A DNA stretch of 64,000 nucleotides from Chelonoidis abingdonii (lineage: Eukaryota > Chordata > Testudines > Testudinidae): assembly GCF_003597395.2 (NCBI RefSeq), contig NC_133771.1, forward strand, positions 133,826,402 to 133,890,401, written 5' to 3'. The translations under genes were made by a program, and so were the position numbers. The notes under the pieces are model-generated. The model was not told the origin of the DNA and did no database searches. It saw only the letters and a program-made list of their open reading frames with translations. Every line of letters begins with the position of its first letter. Position 1 is the stretch's first letter. Shown one piece after another: positions 46,180-58,892 of the stretch.

Positions 46180-47415
46180 CATATTAACTGCAAACCCTTT
46201 GCTTTTAAAGGAAAGCTTATGTTTTAAATACTGATCTTTTCAACAGCAATAAAAAGCAAATGTGGCTGCTCCGCTGTAGGTCGAATGTTTGCAACAAACA
46301 TTTCACAAGCTATTCTTGTTGTTGACGGAAATTTCATTAAGAAATTTGCAGCTGATTTCAGCTAATGAATAGAGTCAGGAATTTCACAGTTTGCATGCAT
46401 ACAAAAAAGAATGAAGTTCAATGAGTAAATATTATTTGCATAGCTCCAGTTAATACACTGATTAAAGAACTTCATAGCTCCTCCTGCCTGCAGTTCAATG
46501 AGAGTTAGCAGAAACGATAAGCTTGCTTAGGTATTTGCTTTTCTATCAACTCTCTATTTTTCATAGGAAACGTCTAGTGTAAGGATCACAGGTCAAGCTG
46601 TTATGAAAAAAGAGAGCGGAAATGTGTCATGAGAATTTGTGAACAATGAGTCTGTTTCTCAGATACATTTCAAAGTTTGAAACGTGTTGAGCAGCTCTAA
46701 CCACAGGTCAAACCTGGGGACTAGATTTTATCTGAGATGTGCTTAGAGTGATGATGGAAAGAAAAAGGCAGAGCAGACTGCTCTCCCCATCTCTGCCCTG
46801 AGAAAATAAGCAGGACAGAATCTCTCCACAGTGCTCAAGAATGATCTAGAAGACAAGGCCAACAAATGTGTTTTTCCAGTAGCCATCTCTGCAAGGGGGT
46901 ATGGATTACTGGCTAGAAACCACAATTAATCCCAGTTTGCACAAATGCTGCAATCAACAGCATACAGCTCCCGCTTAGAGTATCAGCGGAGTGAGTCTCC
47001 ACTTTTATTTCCTCTGTTCCTGCACAATGGGCTCTTGTCCTGGCCTGTAGGATTCCTGCAAGAGAGAACAGGTGCAATTGCTAGAGACTATGCTCCCACT
47101 TGCAGTGCCAGTTAGGAAAGGATTTGGCTCTTTGACTTGCATTTTCCGGGGTTACAATGCCATCAGTTTGCAGCCCCAATCTCTAGTTGTAATAGAAAGC
47201 AATGTTCTTTAATACCTTCCCTTCTCTAAAATAAATACTGTCTCTACAACTTGCATCCACATCTTGATATTGGCACATCTTGGACACTACATGCACTTTC
47301 ACTTACTCCTCTTGTGCCCTGGTTGGCTGTGACCTCGTGGGACCCGTTGCAAAGCCTTAAAACAGCAGCTTGGGCTGCATTTGACAGAATAACTCTTACA
47401 ACCAATACAGTAAAT
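46180..47415. other. Unassigned unique sequence
   Basis: Nothing recognised. Confidence 0.4.
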
Positions 47416-47416
47416 G

Positions 47417-47454
47417 GAATTTTAACAGTCAATTCTCATTGACTGTTAAAATTC
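47417..47454. repeat. Perfect 16-bp inverted repeat
   Basis: 'gaattttaacagtcaa' (47417-47432) is exactly complementary to 47439-47454, with a 6-base loop 'ttctca'. It lies outside any recognised element. It has no U-run as a terminator would. Confidence 0.9.
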
Positions 47455-47459
47455 AAGCA

Positions 47460-48600
47460 TAGATTGAACAAACTCTGAGCAATAACCACCAAATTTCTGT
47501 TTCAAGAAATCCAGTAAATAGGCAACTGATGGCACCATTCAGTGCTTAAAGAGACTGATTTTAAATTAACACAAATCTAACCCTTGTCTGTACAGTGGTG
47601 AGGTCATCTGCCCCCACAGCACATTCTCTCCCTCACTTCCTATTGCTTACATCAGAAAACCAGGGATTGGACCATGAGGGGTGCACTTCACCCAAACTCC
47701 ACCCCTCCCCACTCCAGCAACCAAGGGTAAATCATTCTCAAGTTTTAATGCAGCCTATGTCAGCAGTAACTTTTTCACACTAAGTACCCCTCTGTTCTGG
47801 GGCACTCCTACCACCCCGCACCCTTGAGAGCTGATTCCAGGAGCATCCGCTGGCAGAGAAAATCCTGGGAACACAAATCCATAGGTATTATTACATACTG
47901 CAGCCTCTCCACAGCCACCAAGCAGTCAGATATCTTTCTTCTAAAGCAAGTGGGACACATGGCCATGGAATTTATGGATCCCAAATGTTGATCCTGGGCA
48001 GCTGTAGCAGGACCGGGGATAGCTAATTGTTTCTAGCAAAAATGCCAATGACAGTCTTCCAACCCTGTTACATTTTTGCACGTTGTCTCCATTATAAAAA
48101 GAAGAGTAGAAACTGCCATTACATACCTGCATGTCAAATAAAGCGGAAATTAGCACTGACCCTTGCTGTAGTCTTAAATCCTGGGATGGACTCCAGAGGC
48201 CAGCTCTGTTTGGCAGACAATGTTGTCTCCATCCATGAAAAGAAAGCAGACACAAATCTAAGACTTTCAATTATTACATACAAGAACCAGCAGCATTCAT
48301 CAATTAGGTTTCACCAGGATCTAGCTGGAGTCCTAGCTGTTCTTGTACTCCTGTTTTTTCCAGCCTGACCAAAAGCAGGAAATATCAGAAATCTTTCAAG
48401 AAACTCTGTTCTTACAAGATCACCTGCCCATTTGTGCAGACTCTAGTAGTTTGGACAGTTCAGCTATAGTTGAAATGAGCATCCAAACTTTAGGGGCTTA
48501 TCTGAATTTGCCTTCCAAATCTTTTGAGTTTGCCCTGTCATAAGATCATGCCACAGGTGTGAAGTTTTCTACTGTAGTTGAGGTAAATTCACATGACAAT
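47460..48600. other. Unassigned unique sequence
   Basis: Nothing recognised. The overlapping 109- and 113-codon frames at 47941-48368 on opposite strands have no domains. Confidence 0.4.
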
Positions 48601-48605
48601 GGAGT

Positions 48606-48823
48606 TATTTGCAGTTTGAAGCTGTAAAAATCATGTTTCAACAAGAGAGGCTACAAATTTGTCATTCAAAATATTTGACAAAAAATGGCACTTTTTTTTG
48701 CAAACTAAAGTTTTCATGGAAGATTTATAGTTTCAAAACCTTTTGGTTTCCAATGAAAAGCCAACATATTTTAGAGGATTTTTTTAAGAAAACATTTTAA
48801 TTTATTTTCCGACCAGCTCTTGT
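48606..48823. repeat. AT-rich dispersed repeat ending 'ccgaccagctct'
   Basis: The right end 'ttttccgaccagctcttg', preceded by runs such as 'gttttcatggaag' and 'ccttttggtttcc', resembles a turtle MITE I recall with 'agagctggtcgaaaa' ends. The end near 58376-58385 ('cactcagctctag') is similar. The left boundary is not defined. Confidence 0.35.
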
Positions 48824-48829
48824 TTCAAC

Positions 48830-51800
48830 TGGATTGATGGGTTGGCAGTAAGCAGTAGGGCAGAGGGAACAATCTTATCCATATTCAAACAAGAAAAAGA
48901 GAATGAGGAACATTTCTCAATCTGGAGCAGGGAGAGAGGAAGGTGGACGAGAGGACTGGTAATCCTCCCCTTAATTGAGAGAACATGCATAAATCACAGG
49001 CAGCTTCCAAGATATTCATAGACTTTTTATTTCAAGAGCTGACTAAGCAGCCCCTGAAATAGGGCAAAAACATTAACCCTAAAACAGAAAACAGCAAAAC
49101 TGAACAATGCAATCCCCATTTGAGTGCTCCCAACCTTTGCCAAGTTTATCAAGTTTAGATGCAACTGAAAAAATTTCCATAATAAGACCTCCAAACTCAA
49201 GTGAAGCACCAAGAATTCTCCTTTTTTGAAAGGGATGAACCTTTTACCAAAAGAAAAAACAAAACCAACACTGTTTTCAGTTAGACACAGAAGAAGACAG
49301 TGACTGCTGGTTAAAGTCACTCAGCCAGGTCTGATTTCTGTCTCAGTGATCTTGATTCTGCTGTGGCTGCCCACCATTCCTCCCAGCCTGATACTTGTGC
49401 ATCCCAGGAGCCTAAGAACCCACCTAGCAGTGATATCAATATCTTCTTACCCTTAAAGGATCTACACATGCAGCTCACGTTTACACCTGCATCTCTTTTT
49501 TCCAGAGGGGCTAGTGTTCATTGTGGACATCCCTCATTCCTTGAGAAGAGGAAAATAGGAGTGCACAGCCTGATGTTCTCACCCAGATGGAGATATCAAG
49601 AGAGAGGACGAAAAGCCAAGCACTGGACATTTCATGATAAAAGGGAATGAATGCTCTTTCCAATGGGGAGGAAAGCCAGTTCTTTCCTGGGCTCTCTATT
49701 CACTGGTCATAGGGAAAATGAGGGCTCTCAGCCTCAGTGTTGCCTGGAAATGGAAGCTTTTTCTTGCAATCAAGAGGATCATTGCCACCAAGGCCCACAC
49801 TAGAACTTCAGTTAGAGTTCTCCATCTTTATTCCTGAAGCTTTTACAAAACAAAAGGAAGCAGACTACAATGAAGAAGAGTCTGTCACTGAGCAGCAGGA
49901 GGTAAAGCATAAATACCCACACCTCCAAGTACTGAATTGTATTCTGATTTGTTCAGTGGCCTGGAAAAGATAAACACATTCTGCTGCAATCATGCTCAGC
50001 AGCTGGTTGCTGGCTTGGAGTTCAACAGCTGGAAGCCTGCAGTTAATAAGTTATCTAGAACATGACCATAGCCAATAGGGCTCACTATAGAAGTTTTAAT
50101 GGAAAACAAGGCCAAACAGGAAGGAAAAATGAAAGCAACAAAAGGGAAGGAATAATTTAATTCACTTAGCCATTTTGCTATGTTGAAAAGAAGGCTACGG
50201 ACGAGCATATACAAGTCACTCATGGTGTCCAGTAATATAAAACACAGTGTATCATTCAACTCAAGTCAGCTGATTGTTAACAGCAGAAACATTGGCCTAA
50301 TTGCTGAGCCAAAGCACAGAACTGATGGAGAATGCTTCTAAAGTCAGTGGCAGTGACCCACGGGCTTGCCAACTGCTCGTTTTCAGATTCATCTTCAAGG
50401 TAACATCACTGGGACTGGCAGAATTCTGACCTTTGGCAGTACTGGGCATTGTCTTATTTACGAGGTTCGTTACCCACCTTCCTTCCTTCTGTTCATAACA
50501 ATGCGCTCTCGGGCTTACTGCCTGTGCAAAGATCCTTACTAACATCAAGCAAAACTCCAGGTTATAGAGACTCTGACCTGTCAACTTTCACTTGTTCTTG
50601 TTGGAAATGAGGAGGCCCTGGCAACCAATGGAGATGGAGCAGTTGATTGAAATCCTGCTGTCTGCTGGCATAATGAGTTCAGAGGTAACAACTAATTTAA
50701 AGATAATTAAGAGATTCAGATGTCTCTGCACAAAGGAGAACCGTTGCATGTCTGTTGTTGGGATAGGTTAGTTTTTAAACACATCTGTGGTGCCCTTATC
50801 ATATAATTATGGCTGGTGAGGATGCCATTATATTAGCAAGACCACTGGTTTTGTAACTTCTTTTCTAGACGGATGTGTCTAAGTAACAATTCCAGGTATG
50901 ACACTACAGGCCAGAGGTTCAGCTACATGCATGAGTATTTTTCCAGGAACACATGGACCAACATGGGTAATAACCCTTCACTAGAGCATTTACCTTCCTG
51001 CTGTTACTGCTTTTGTTTTTTTAAAGGGTTGAGACTGAAGAGTTCTTTTCACATTGCTATTGACCCTGTAATACTACATAAATAAATAACTCCTTAGGAA
51101 GCTGTCTTATGGCACCACTTTAGAGACCGCAGATGCAGCCAAGACACAGTTGTGCTGGGCATAGCGCAAACACTCACTTAGAGACTGCTCTCCCCTGAAG
51201 ACCTTATAATCTAACTAGATAACAGGCAAAGCCTTTACAAAGGACACCAGAGCAATGAAGTTGCATCACATTTCCCATGACACCTTACAACATATAGTTA
51301 AGTCACTGCCAACCACTATCTCATAAGAAATAGTAGAAGCAGAAACAGTTGTATAGGTCAAGATAACTCATAAGGAAATACAGAAAAAAATAAATACTTT
51401 ATGGGCAAAGATAGGACCTAAGTGTCACAAATTAGTCAGAGGGGAAGTCATATCTCTGGCCCAAAAGGCATGAGGGAGGGAAAAAAATTTCCAATCGACA
51501 AGTGGAATTAGGTGCCCTCTTCCCTAGAAAGCCACTGGGATTTGGGCACTTAGCTCTCCTTGGTGCCTTAAAAAGCTCCACCTGGATTTTGATACTCTTA
51601 CTTGTTTTGAATAGTGTCTCATGAGGAGAAACCTTTTACTCAAACTGAGTAACATCTATCAAACTTTCCAAAGCCTCCAGAAGGGAAGAATGGGGAAGAA
51701 CAGAATGTGTAACATGAGGAAAAGGGAAGGAGGGGTATCCCAGAAAGTAGAAAGAACAAGTGTAGACATTTTTGAAAATTCATTGATTTGTGTGGCTTTT

Positions 51801-52080
51801 CCAAACTGGATAACAAATTCAAACAAAAACAGCATAGCAAAAATCCGCAGACACATGAATACCAACACCGTGCTAATCGGTTAAACCAAACCTGTATTGA
51901 AGCAACTGCTACATTTAAACATAATCACTTAGACATTTATTAACCCCAGTCAGTTATTTCAAGGAGTAAATTAAGGAACCATCGAGTACACTGCATTTAA
52001 AATTTACTCCCTTATGGAAAAATTCTATGGAATGCAATGCAAATTAAACTAATAGGGAGCAATAGAAATTCTACAGGCCA
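48830..52080. other. Unassigned unique AT-rich sequence
   Basis: About 3.2 kb without a gene, SINE, LINE or MITE that I can recognise. Confidence 0.45.
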
Positions 52081-52099
52081 CTTCCCTCAGATCCCACTG

Positions 52100-54175
52100 A
52101 GAAATACACTAAGAAACTGCACCATCTACTCAGGATACTCCCTACACTAACACCAGAACAAATCAACATACCTCACGACCCGACCAGGCTTATTCTATCT
52201 ACGACCCCCAAGATCAACAACCGGAAATCCCCTGGAATGCCCATCATTGAGGCATGGCATGGCGTCACTGAAAGACTGTCTGGGAGTATGATGCACCACT
52301 CTCACTACGCACAGCCACCCTACTGCACCCTAGCACGCCCAGATATCTCTGTGCGCGCCGCCACTGAGTTCTGAGGAAACTACACATGCTTGGTCACTCC
52401 CAGACAACACCCATCCTAGCCCATCCACTCCGCCTGTGAGGCTCCTAACAACATCCCACAACAGAGGAATACAAATCATGTAAGGAAAAGGAGTAGTCGC
52501 CTGATCGACTCGCCACAGGAACAACGGGCTGCTGAGCACTCTGTGCCACTTGTACTCCACACATGCTATTTCAATTTGATGATAATATATATCTCCGAGT
52601 CAGCGTCAGGCTATGCGCACCCGCATGCACACAAAATATGCCAATTATTTTATGCTGACTGAACAACGCTTCTCAGATTCGTCCACTGATGCCCCTCTCT
52701 ACCTACGCTACATTGATGACATCTTCATCACGCCTGGACCCCATGGGAACGAGACTCTGGACAAACATTCCACACGATTTCAAGCAGCTTCCACCACACA
52801 TGGCTATCTAAGCGCAGCCTGGACCAATCTACCAGGGAGGTCCCACTTCTAGACACCATGGTGACAAAAGTGATGTCCAGACAGATTGACCAACACCGAC
52901 CTAATATTGAAAACTACACTGGTTGATGCCTACCTTAATGCTCCAGCTATGCGCATCCCGGCACATCAGCACCTGGAGTGGACCTGATCCAATTGCCTCC
53001 TCAGCCAATCATCTTTGAACGGATGGATAAGGCTTGGATGCCGTGGCTCGAAACCAACTCCAAGCAGAGACCACATCCGTAACAAACTCTCCACCCAAGC
53101 AATTCTCCAACTACAATACCTGCACGAGAGAGAAAGTGAAACAGATCAACAGAGCCAGACCGTGTCCAGAAGCATCCTACCTGCAAGACAATATACCACA
53201 GAAAGAACTTCAGTAGGCTACTCACATGAGCTCCATCAATACTATCAGCCCCCAGCATAAATACGAACCTCCACGGCACACCCGGGATTAATCACCTGGT
53301 AGAATGAGGGACACTACCTAGCGACATTTGGTATAGCCCACAATCCTATTGACACAGACTATCTCTGCCAAGTTCTGCAAACTGCTACATCCCACTAGAC
53401 AATCTGCACCACAGCCGCACCATAGTCGACTGTAGCTGTCAGTGCGCAATCCATGCATAAAGAGGAGAGCCTACACGATGCCAACCTGCCCACATGATCA
53501 TACATGCCGGCGACATCATCACAGGACTAACCGATAGCCATACGCATCAAACTCATGGCGATTCATGGCACCTATCTACAGCGTGGGCGATCGCAATGTA
53601 AGATATCACCGCCGCATCCATCACGCCAGCCATGCCCTCTGCTATGCACACTTACGGCCGCCCACAACTGTGACAGTCTCTAACGGAAAGGCAGTGCATT
53701 GCACCAAAGTGGACGAATGCAGATACTTCTAGGAGACCGGCAATTCAAAACCTGTAGGAAAGCAGCACTGAACCGCTGGCCTCTCTATACAGACATTAAG
53801 GAGTGCCGACCTCCCTCGGCCACGCCCAAAGAAATCAGGACCAGAGCATATCAACAGACGAAATTGGGTCACTCAATCATCTGCATTTGACACCATCAAG
53901 CTCAGCACGGATCAACAAGCACTGTGAAGGCTTCAACCCTACAGAGTCCAGTTGTCTCCCGCTAGTTTTCACTCCGACTCAAGCCACTGCTAGAACAGGG
54001 CCTCATCCTCCCTGATTGAACTAACCTCGTTATCTCTAGCTTGCTTGCTAGCATATATATACCTGCCCCTGGAAATTTCCACTACATTCATCTGACGAAG
54101 TGGGTATTCACCCACGAAAGCTCATGATCCAAAACGTCTGTTAGTCTATAAGGTGCCACAGGATTCTCTGCTGCT
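52100..54175 (+). pseudogene. Penelope-like retroelement, RT and GIY-YIG remnants plus 3' tail
   Basis: From 5' to 3': 'acaccagaacaaatcaacat' and 'cgacccgaccaggctta' upstream of the RT; the RT palm motif 'YLRYIDDIF' at 52700-52726, typical of Penelope-like RT; then 'LDTMV'-type sequence near 52850. Further on 'catgccctctgctatgcaca' (about 53630) followed by 'acagtctctaacggaaag' fits the GIY-YIG endonuclease region with its key Tyr/Gly codons damaged. Finally 'tttgacaccatcaagctcag' leads to the 3' tail with 'gacgaagtgggtattcaccc' and 'gttagtctataaggtgccac'. Every frame is broken. The interior differs from the family much more than the last 180 bases, by indels as well as substitutions. Confidence 0.8.
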
Positions 54176-54179
54176 TTTA

Positions 54180-55925
54180 CAGAAATTACATTAACCAGGA
54201 AAGAATTCGATCCCTGCTACACATTTCTATAAACCAATTTAAAAATTATATAGAAAGATTATAGGAGTTTTTCTATATGGGCTGTGTGCAAAAGTGCTTA
54301 GAGCAAATATTCCAGAATCTTCCCCCACTAGTAAAAAAACAATGATGTTCTCTACATCCATTAGTTTCTATTTAATGAATTGATATTAGAGAAAGGAGAA
54401 CTCTCCCCTCCATTTGGGCTCATTGGTATTTGAAAGGAGAGCCCCTGCAATTCCCACCCCTCAATGCTGTGTGATATTGGACGGGAGACCTCTCTTGTCC
54501 TGAATGAGTGCCTGGAAAATCTGCTTCTCTTATGTTTTTTACATGTGATTTGCTGGAGCTTACTCTTGCTCCATTGCTAGGAAGGCCAGGACATCTCCTT
54601 TGGCAGATTTTAAAACTTTTACAAACTGGAAAGCATTTTGTTGGCTTGGATTTTGCTTGTCTAGAATCTATGAAAGATGCTGCTGTTATTGTTGGGATGT
54701 TAGTTGTGTTGTGTTGTTTAGAACTATTCACAGTTTTTGGTGGGTTTTTTAAGATTTACAATTTACCTCCATTAATTCATGTTTTTCCTTAATTTTGCCT
54801 TCAGTTCTCCTTTCATTCTGGTATTTGTATGAACCTTGGGTCTTGCGCTGTTCCAGCGAGGTTTCCAGTGTGTTGTTTTCGTTTGCATAGGAAGGCTGGT
54901 TTGTAACTATTTAAATACTTGTGAGGTGAAAGGGGGCAAGGGTTTAATGTCAAGACAGGGAATGATTTTCTAGCAGAGCCCAGCTAAACTGAAATTTGAG
55001 GAAGCCACTTACCTGAATGCTTCAGAAATTCTCCTCTTAAATTAAACAAATCTCAAAATGTTGCATTGAAATTTTTCTGTGGTAAGAATTTGTTCACATT
55101 AAATATTAGTCCAGGGATACATCATTTTATTCTTTGTAAAAAGGTGAATTGACCTGCCTGAATAGTCATCAGTTGAAATGTTGGCTTGTAATCCTGGGCT
55201 TTGGGGGTTGTATGAGACATTTTCAAGTCTCCTTCCAATTCACATAAAAATCATTTGTGAGAGATCTGAAAATGGATATAAAGTAGTGATTTCAAAGGCT
55301 TTTGCCATTCAGTGCTCTTGAATTTGGCAACAAGTCATCCACTTACTTACTTGGCTCCTTAAACATAAAATCCAGGATGGAAGGATTTTAAATGAAGATG
55401 GTGGAAATAAGAGACTGAATCAGACAAGACTGGACTTCTGTGCTGTAGAGGAAATATATCCTGAATAGTGTGAATATGATTTTTAATAGGCTTGAATTTC
55501 CATTTTAAGTTGTTGTTTTATAAAGGATTTTTACCCTTGGAACTTTTATGACAGAAATATAACCAACCATGGCTTTGGGCAGGACTATATTGAAATGACA
55601 GCGGGTCACTCTCCTACTTAAATAAGGGGTAACAATTTGAGTTGGGCAAGCCAGTCTGGGACTATGTCTCCCTGATATTTTTGTCCATTTTTATAACCAA
55701 ACCCACAGCAACCTTGCTTGAAAGTCAGAAAATACTTGGTTAACATTCACTTTCATATTTCTATGTTTGCATGTTTCCATGTATTTATCCACCTAGGTTG
55801 CTATTTTAAAAAGTCAACACTTACTCTTCTGTGATATCTGTGAGTATCATAAATACCACAATTAGTTCCTCTTCTAGGCATAGAAAAAATGACTGAAAGT
55901 TGGAAAAATTCAAGCTGGAAATAGT
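54180..55925. other. Unassigned sequence
   Basis: Overlapping open frames at 54420-54792 on both strands (94 and 103 codons) are unrecognised. The plus one ends in a hydrophobic stretch ('VIVGMLVVLCCLELFTVF') but has no promoter, splice or homology support that I can see. Confidence 0.35.
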
Positions 55926-55949
55926 ACTCAAATCTTCTGTGGTATCAGT

Positions 55950-56165
55950 AATTAGCAATTGAAGTAGATAACCAAGGGATGTGGTGGATCCTCCATTTGG
56001 AACCCTTAAGTCAAGACTGGATCTGTTTCTAGGAGATACAGTATAGCTCAACCACAAGTTGCTGGAAACAATGAAGGAATTACTAGGTGAAATACAGTGG
56101 ACTCTAATATACATGACGTCCAACCAGATGATCAGTAGTCCTTTCTGTCCTTAAACTCTGTGAAA
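55950..56165 (+). mobile_element. CR1-like 3' end, sense
   Basis: 'accaagggatgtggtggatc', 'taagtcaagactggatctgt', 'agctcaaccacaagttgctg' and 'gaattactaggtgaaataca' lead to 'cagatgatcagtagtcc' and 'ccttaaactctgtgaaat'. It is the sense counterpart of 9990-10245. Confidence 0.75.
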
Positions 56166-56171
56166 TATGGG

Positions 56172-56255
56172 AACTCAGGGCCTGATCTTCCTTACATTAA
56201 ATCAAGTGGAATTTTTTCATTTATTTTAATAGGTATAAAGTCAAGCCCTCTAGAT
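56172..56255. repeat. Palindromic-family fragment
   Basis: 'agggcctgatcttccttaca' faces 'aggtataaagtcaagccc', an imperfect inverted pair typical of the dispersed family. Confidence 0.35.
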
Positions 56256-56825
56256 TTTGACATAACAATTATCATCATGTCTAGGCATTTGTAATGAACC
56301 CATCAGTAAGATTCACCACTCCATTACTCTGATTTGATTTGAACGGATTATATAAGCACAAAACTGAAATAATGCAATGGTGTGAGGACCATACAATGAA
56401 AGGGTCAGAAACAAAATTCTGGCTAAAAGAACCACGTTCTCTCAACTCCACTTTACAACACCTGTGCCTTTTCTTAAAAATTAGGATGGGGAGACATGAT
56501 GATTATCCAGCTCCAGGGAGGTGCTGTTGGACCACTCGACCAGCAGGGTGGTGGGGAGGTCTGTGCAAAGAGCCCCTCTGCATTTTCTGGTTATGACTTA
56601 TTGTGCAAGTGCCAAAATACTACAAATTGTTGGAAATACCATAAGAACAGACAATCTGGAACCATAAATACTGGAAAGCTCCTAAGAAGACCTGTTCTCC
56701 TAAGTCCATAAAGACCTAGGTAAATTAACACTACCCTTGTTGTGCTCCTAAATAATAGTATTTCCCCTTGGCTCAGTCAGCTATATAGTTGATTCCATTA
56801 CCTCACCCAATTCATGTCACGTAGG

Positions 56826-56935
56826 CCAGCATTTCTCAAACTGGTGTCCGGGAGGGTACTCCAGGGGGTCTGTAAGCCCCACTGATCAACTCCTCTCCCT
56901 CCCTCCCAGCACCTCCTGCATGCTGGGATGAGGCT
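56826..56935 (+). mobile_element. hAT-like MITE fragment
   Basis: The left end 'cagcatttctcaaactggtg' resembles the 'cagtggttctcaaact' terminus of hAT-type elements. The body has 'agccccactgatcaactcct' and 'ccctcccagcacctcctg'. The right end is missing; a CR1 fragment follows directly. Confidence 0.55.
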
Positions 56936-56944
56936 GGAAGGTGA

Positions 56945-57085
56945 TTTGAGTGAAAATGAACATGAAATAATAGTTAAGTCCAAAGCTGACACTGAAGAGT
57001 TACAAAAGGATCTCACAAAACAGGGTGACTGGGCAACGAAATGGCAGATGAAATTCAGTGTTGATCAGCGCAAAGTAAAATTAAA
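56945..57085 (+). pseudogene. CR1 fragment, sense
   Basis: 'gggtgactgggcaacgaaat' with 'ggcagatgaaattcagtgtt' and 'gatcagcgcaaagtaa' is the region just after the RT catalytic motif. The antisense homologue in this window is near 5000-5030. It is truncated on both sides. Confidence 0.8.
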
Positions 57086-57089
57086 CTTC

Positions 57090-57890
57090 TTCTCCTGCAT
57101 ACTTTGAGAATTCTGTTCCATAAAGGGTCCAGAAGAGATCAGCATATGCCTTGAATCATGACAGGAAAACAACAACAGAAATTCCCATTAAGGCAAACAT
57201 GCATTTGCAACCAATCAGCAACATGGGAGGAATTCACACAGACAGCTCAGAATGGAAAGAAACTGCAAAGACAAAGGAATCATTTAATTCGTGCATGACT
57301 CAGAACCCCACTAAGTGATACCAACTGCATCCCTGTAATGGAGCTGCCAGTGGCACAAAGGAAATAAAAAATGTATATACTGAGGGTGTTGAATCACAAA
57401 GATACTGTCAACAGCATAGCTGAAATCCACTTCAAAGAAAGAGTGAAAGAAACCAACTAGAACAAACTAATGATCATGCCAAAAAGTTACAAATAAGGGG
57501 AAGAAAAAATCCCCAGTACAGTAAACTGCTATAAACCATAACATGTTCAGCAAAGTACAATAAAACACAGTGCCAAGAACTGAGACCACCACAATAAAAG
57601 AAGTCATGCTGTATCAAAGGCAACCCTGAAGCCATTTACCCATCCTGGCTTAATTTGCCTCTGGAATGGTCCCACTCAGCCATGGAAGTTGCCAGCTTCT
57701 CTTGACCACAAAACCAGTCACCCCAAAACACATGCACTTCTTTAAAGCTAAAGTAGGTGTTACATAGAATGGTGAAAATAATTGATGTTTTTGGTTCGGC
57801 CATCAAACTGAAAAATCAGGTGAAATACTTGGATCCAGAACTGTTTGGAACTTGTTAGCACATCGGAAATGTTCATTTCAGGTCACCGTG
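57090..57890. other. Unassigned sequence
   Basis: A-rich on the plus strand. No recognised element. Confidence 0.4.
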
Positions 57891-57894
57891 TATG

Positions 57895-58228
57895 CATCTG
57901 TAACACACTCGCTCAGTGGATTCAAATCTCCTCACTGCCTGGTTCAGAGGAGGGATTTGAAGCTACTTCTACCTTCCGGGGCTGGCCTTAATCACCAGGT
58001 ATACAGTCATTCTCACTCTCTCTCTCCATGAAACAATGAATAGTTAAATATTTCTACAAACTGGAACAGCATGAGAGCAACCCAGCTCAGAACAGCCACC
58101 AGACTATAGGCTATTAGGGCACTCAGCTAGGAAGAGGGAAAGCTGAATTCAAGTCCCTGTTTCAGCATGGACATTCAAATCTGCATCTCCCACATCCCAA
58201 GCAAGTGCCTTAACCAATGGGCTAAAGA
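57895..58228. repeat. tRNA-like SINE foldback (two facing heads)
   Basis: At 58111-58150 'ctattagggcactcagctag' then 'gctgaattcaagtccctg' looks like a tRNA-type head with a B-box-like sequence. At 58166-58228 a facing copy is seen as 'atctcccacatcccaagcaa' and 'gtgccttaaccaatgggcta'. The two heads are in inverted orientation and pair over roughly 50 bases. A related piece ('cctggttcagaggagggatt') lies near 57938. I recall turtle SINEs of this inverted design; the boundaries here are approximate. Confidence 0.45.
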
Positions 58229-58250
58229 GACAGCAATGGGGTGGGGTGGA

Positions 58251-58268
58251 GTGTGTGTGTGTGTGTGT
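58251..58268. repeat. (GT)n microsatellite
   Basis: About nine GT units. Confidence 0.85.
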
Positions 58269-58274
58269 CTCTCC

Positions 58275-58885
58275 CTCTCCACTTTGTCATCAAAATCTGT
58301 ACATTTTCAGAACCAAAACTGAACATTTTCCCTGATTCTTCGGTTTTCTGGCCACACTGAAAAAACAATTGTTCACTCAGCTCTAGTTACAGCCCTGGTA
58401 AAAGTACACCCTACTGGACACCCATCAGCCTACTGTGTTGGGACCCAACCCAGTAGATCTGTGCACTTTTATAATGATCACCACACATTCCTCCCAACCA
58501 CCCTTCTCTGTTCCAGCAGGATGATTCTGGTAGTCACCTCAAAGCCATCACCTATCACAACTCTAGCAGGTAAAGGCAGAATTTAGCTAATGGAACAGAT
58601 GGCTGTAGATACCATACTGTGTGTGATCAACGACAAAGCTTCTTTATTTTAGCACCTAAGAAGTGGCAGGTAGTCTACCTTGTTGTTATCTTAAATAAAG
58701 CACTCGTGTTCTTCTCTCTTTGGCTAATTGTATGATTTTGTTTTTTTTTTAAATATTTTGCAAATGCCAGCCCTCCACAGGGTTTGGAAACCTACAGAGT
58801 TTACAACCTGCTTTGTTACTATAGGTTGCCAGTGACCTAAATCATTGCAAAGATTATTATAAATCCCTGACCCGGCCTGTCTGTT
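58275..58885. other. Unassigned sequence
   Basis: The 58300-58388 part ('ttcagaaccaaaactgaaca', ending 'cactcagctctag') looks like the end of a dispersed repeat similar to 48606-48823. The rest is unassigned. A T-run lies at 58740-58750. Confidence 0.35.
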
Positions 58886-58892
58886 ATTAGAG

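Noticed and set aside
54508..54792. Small membrane protein from a hydrophobic C-terminal stretch
   Set aside because: No homology, splice or promoter support, and it overlaps an equally long antisense frame.
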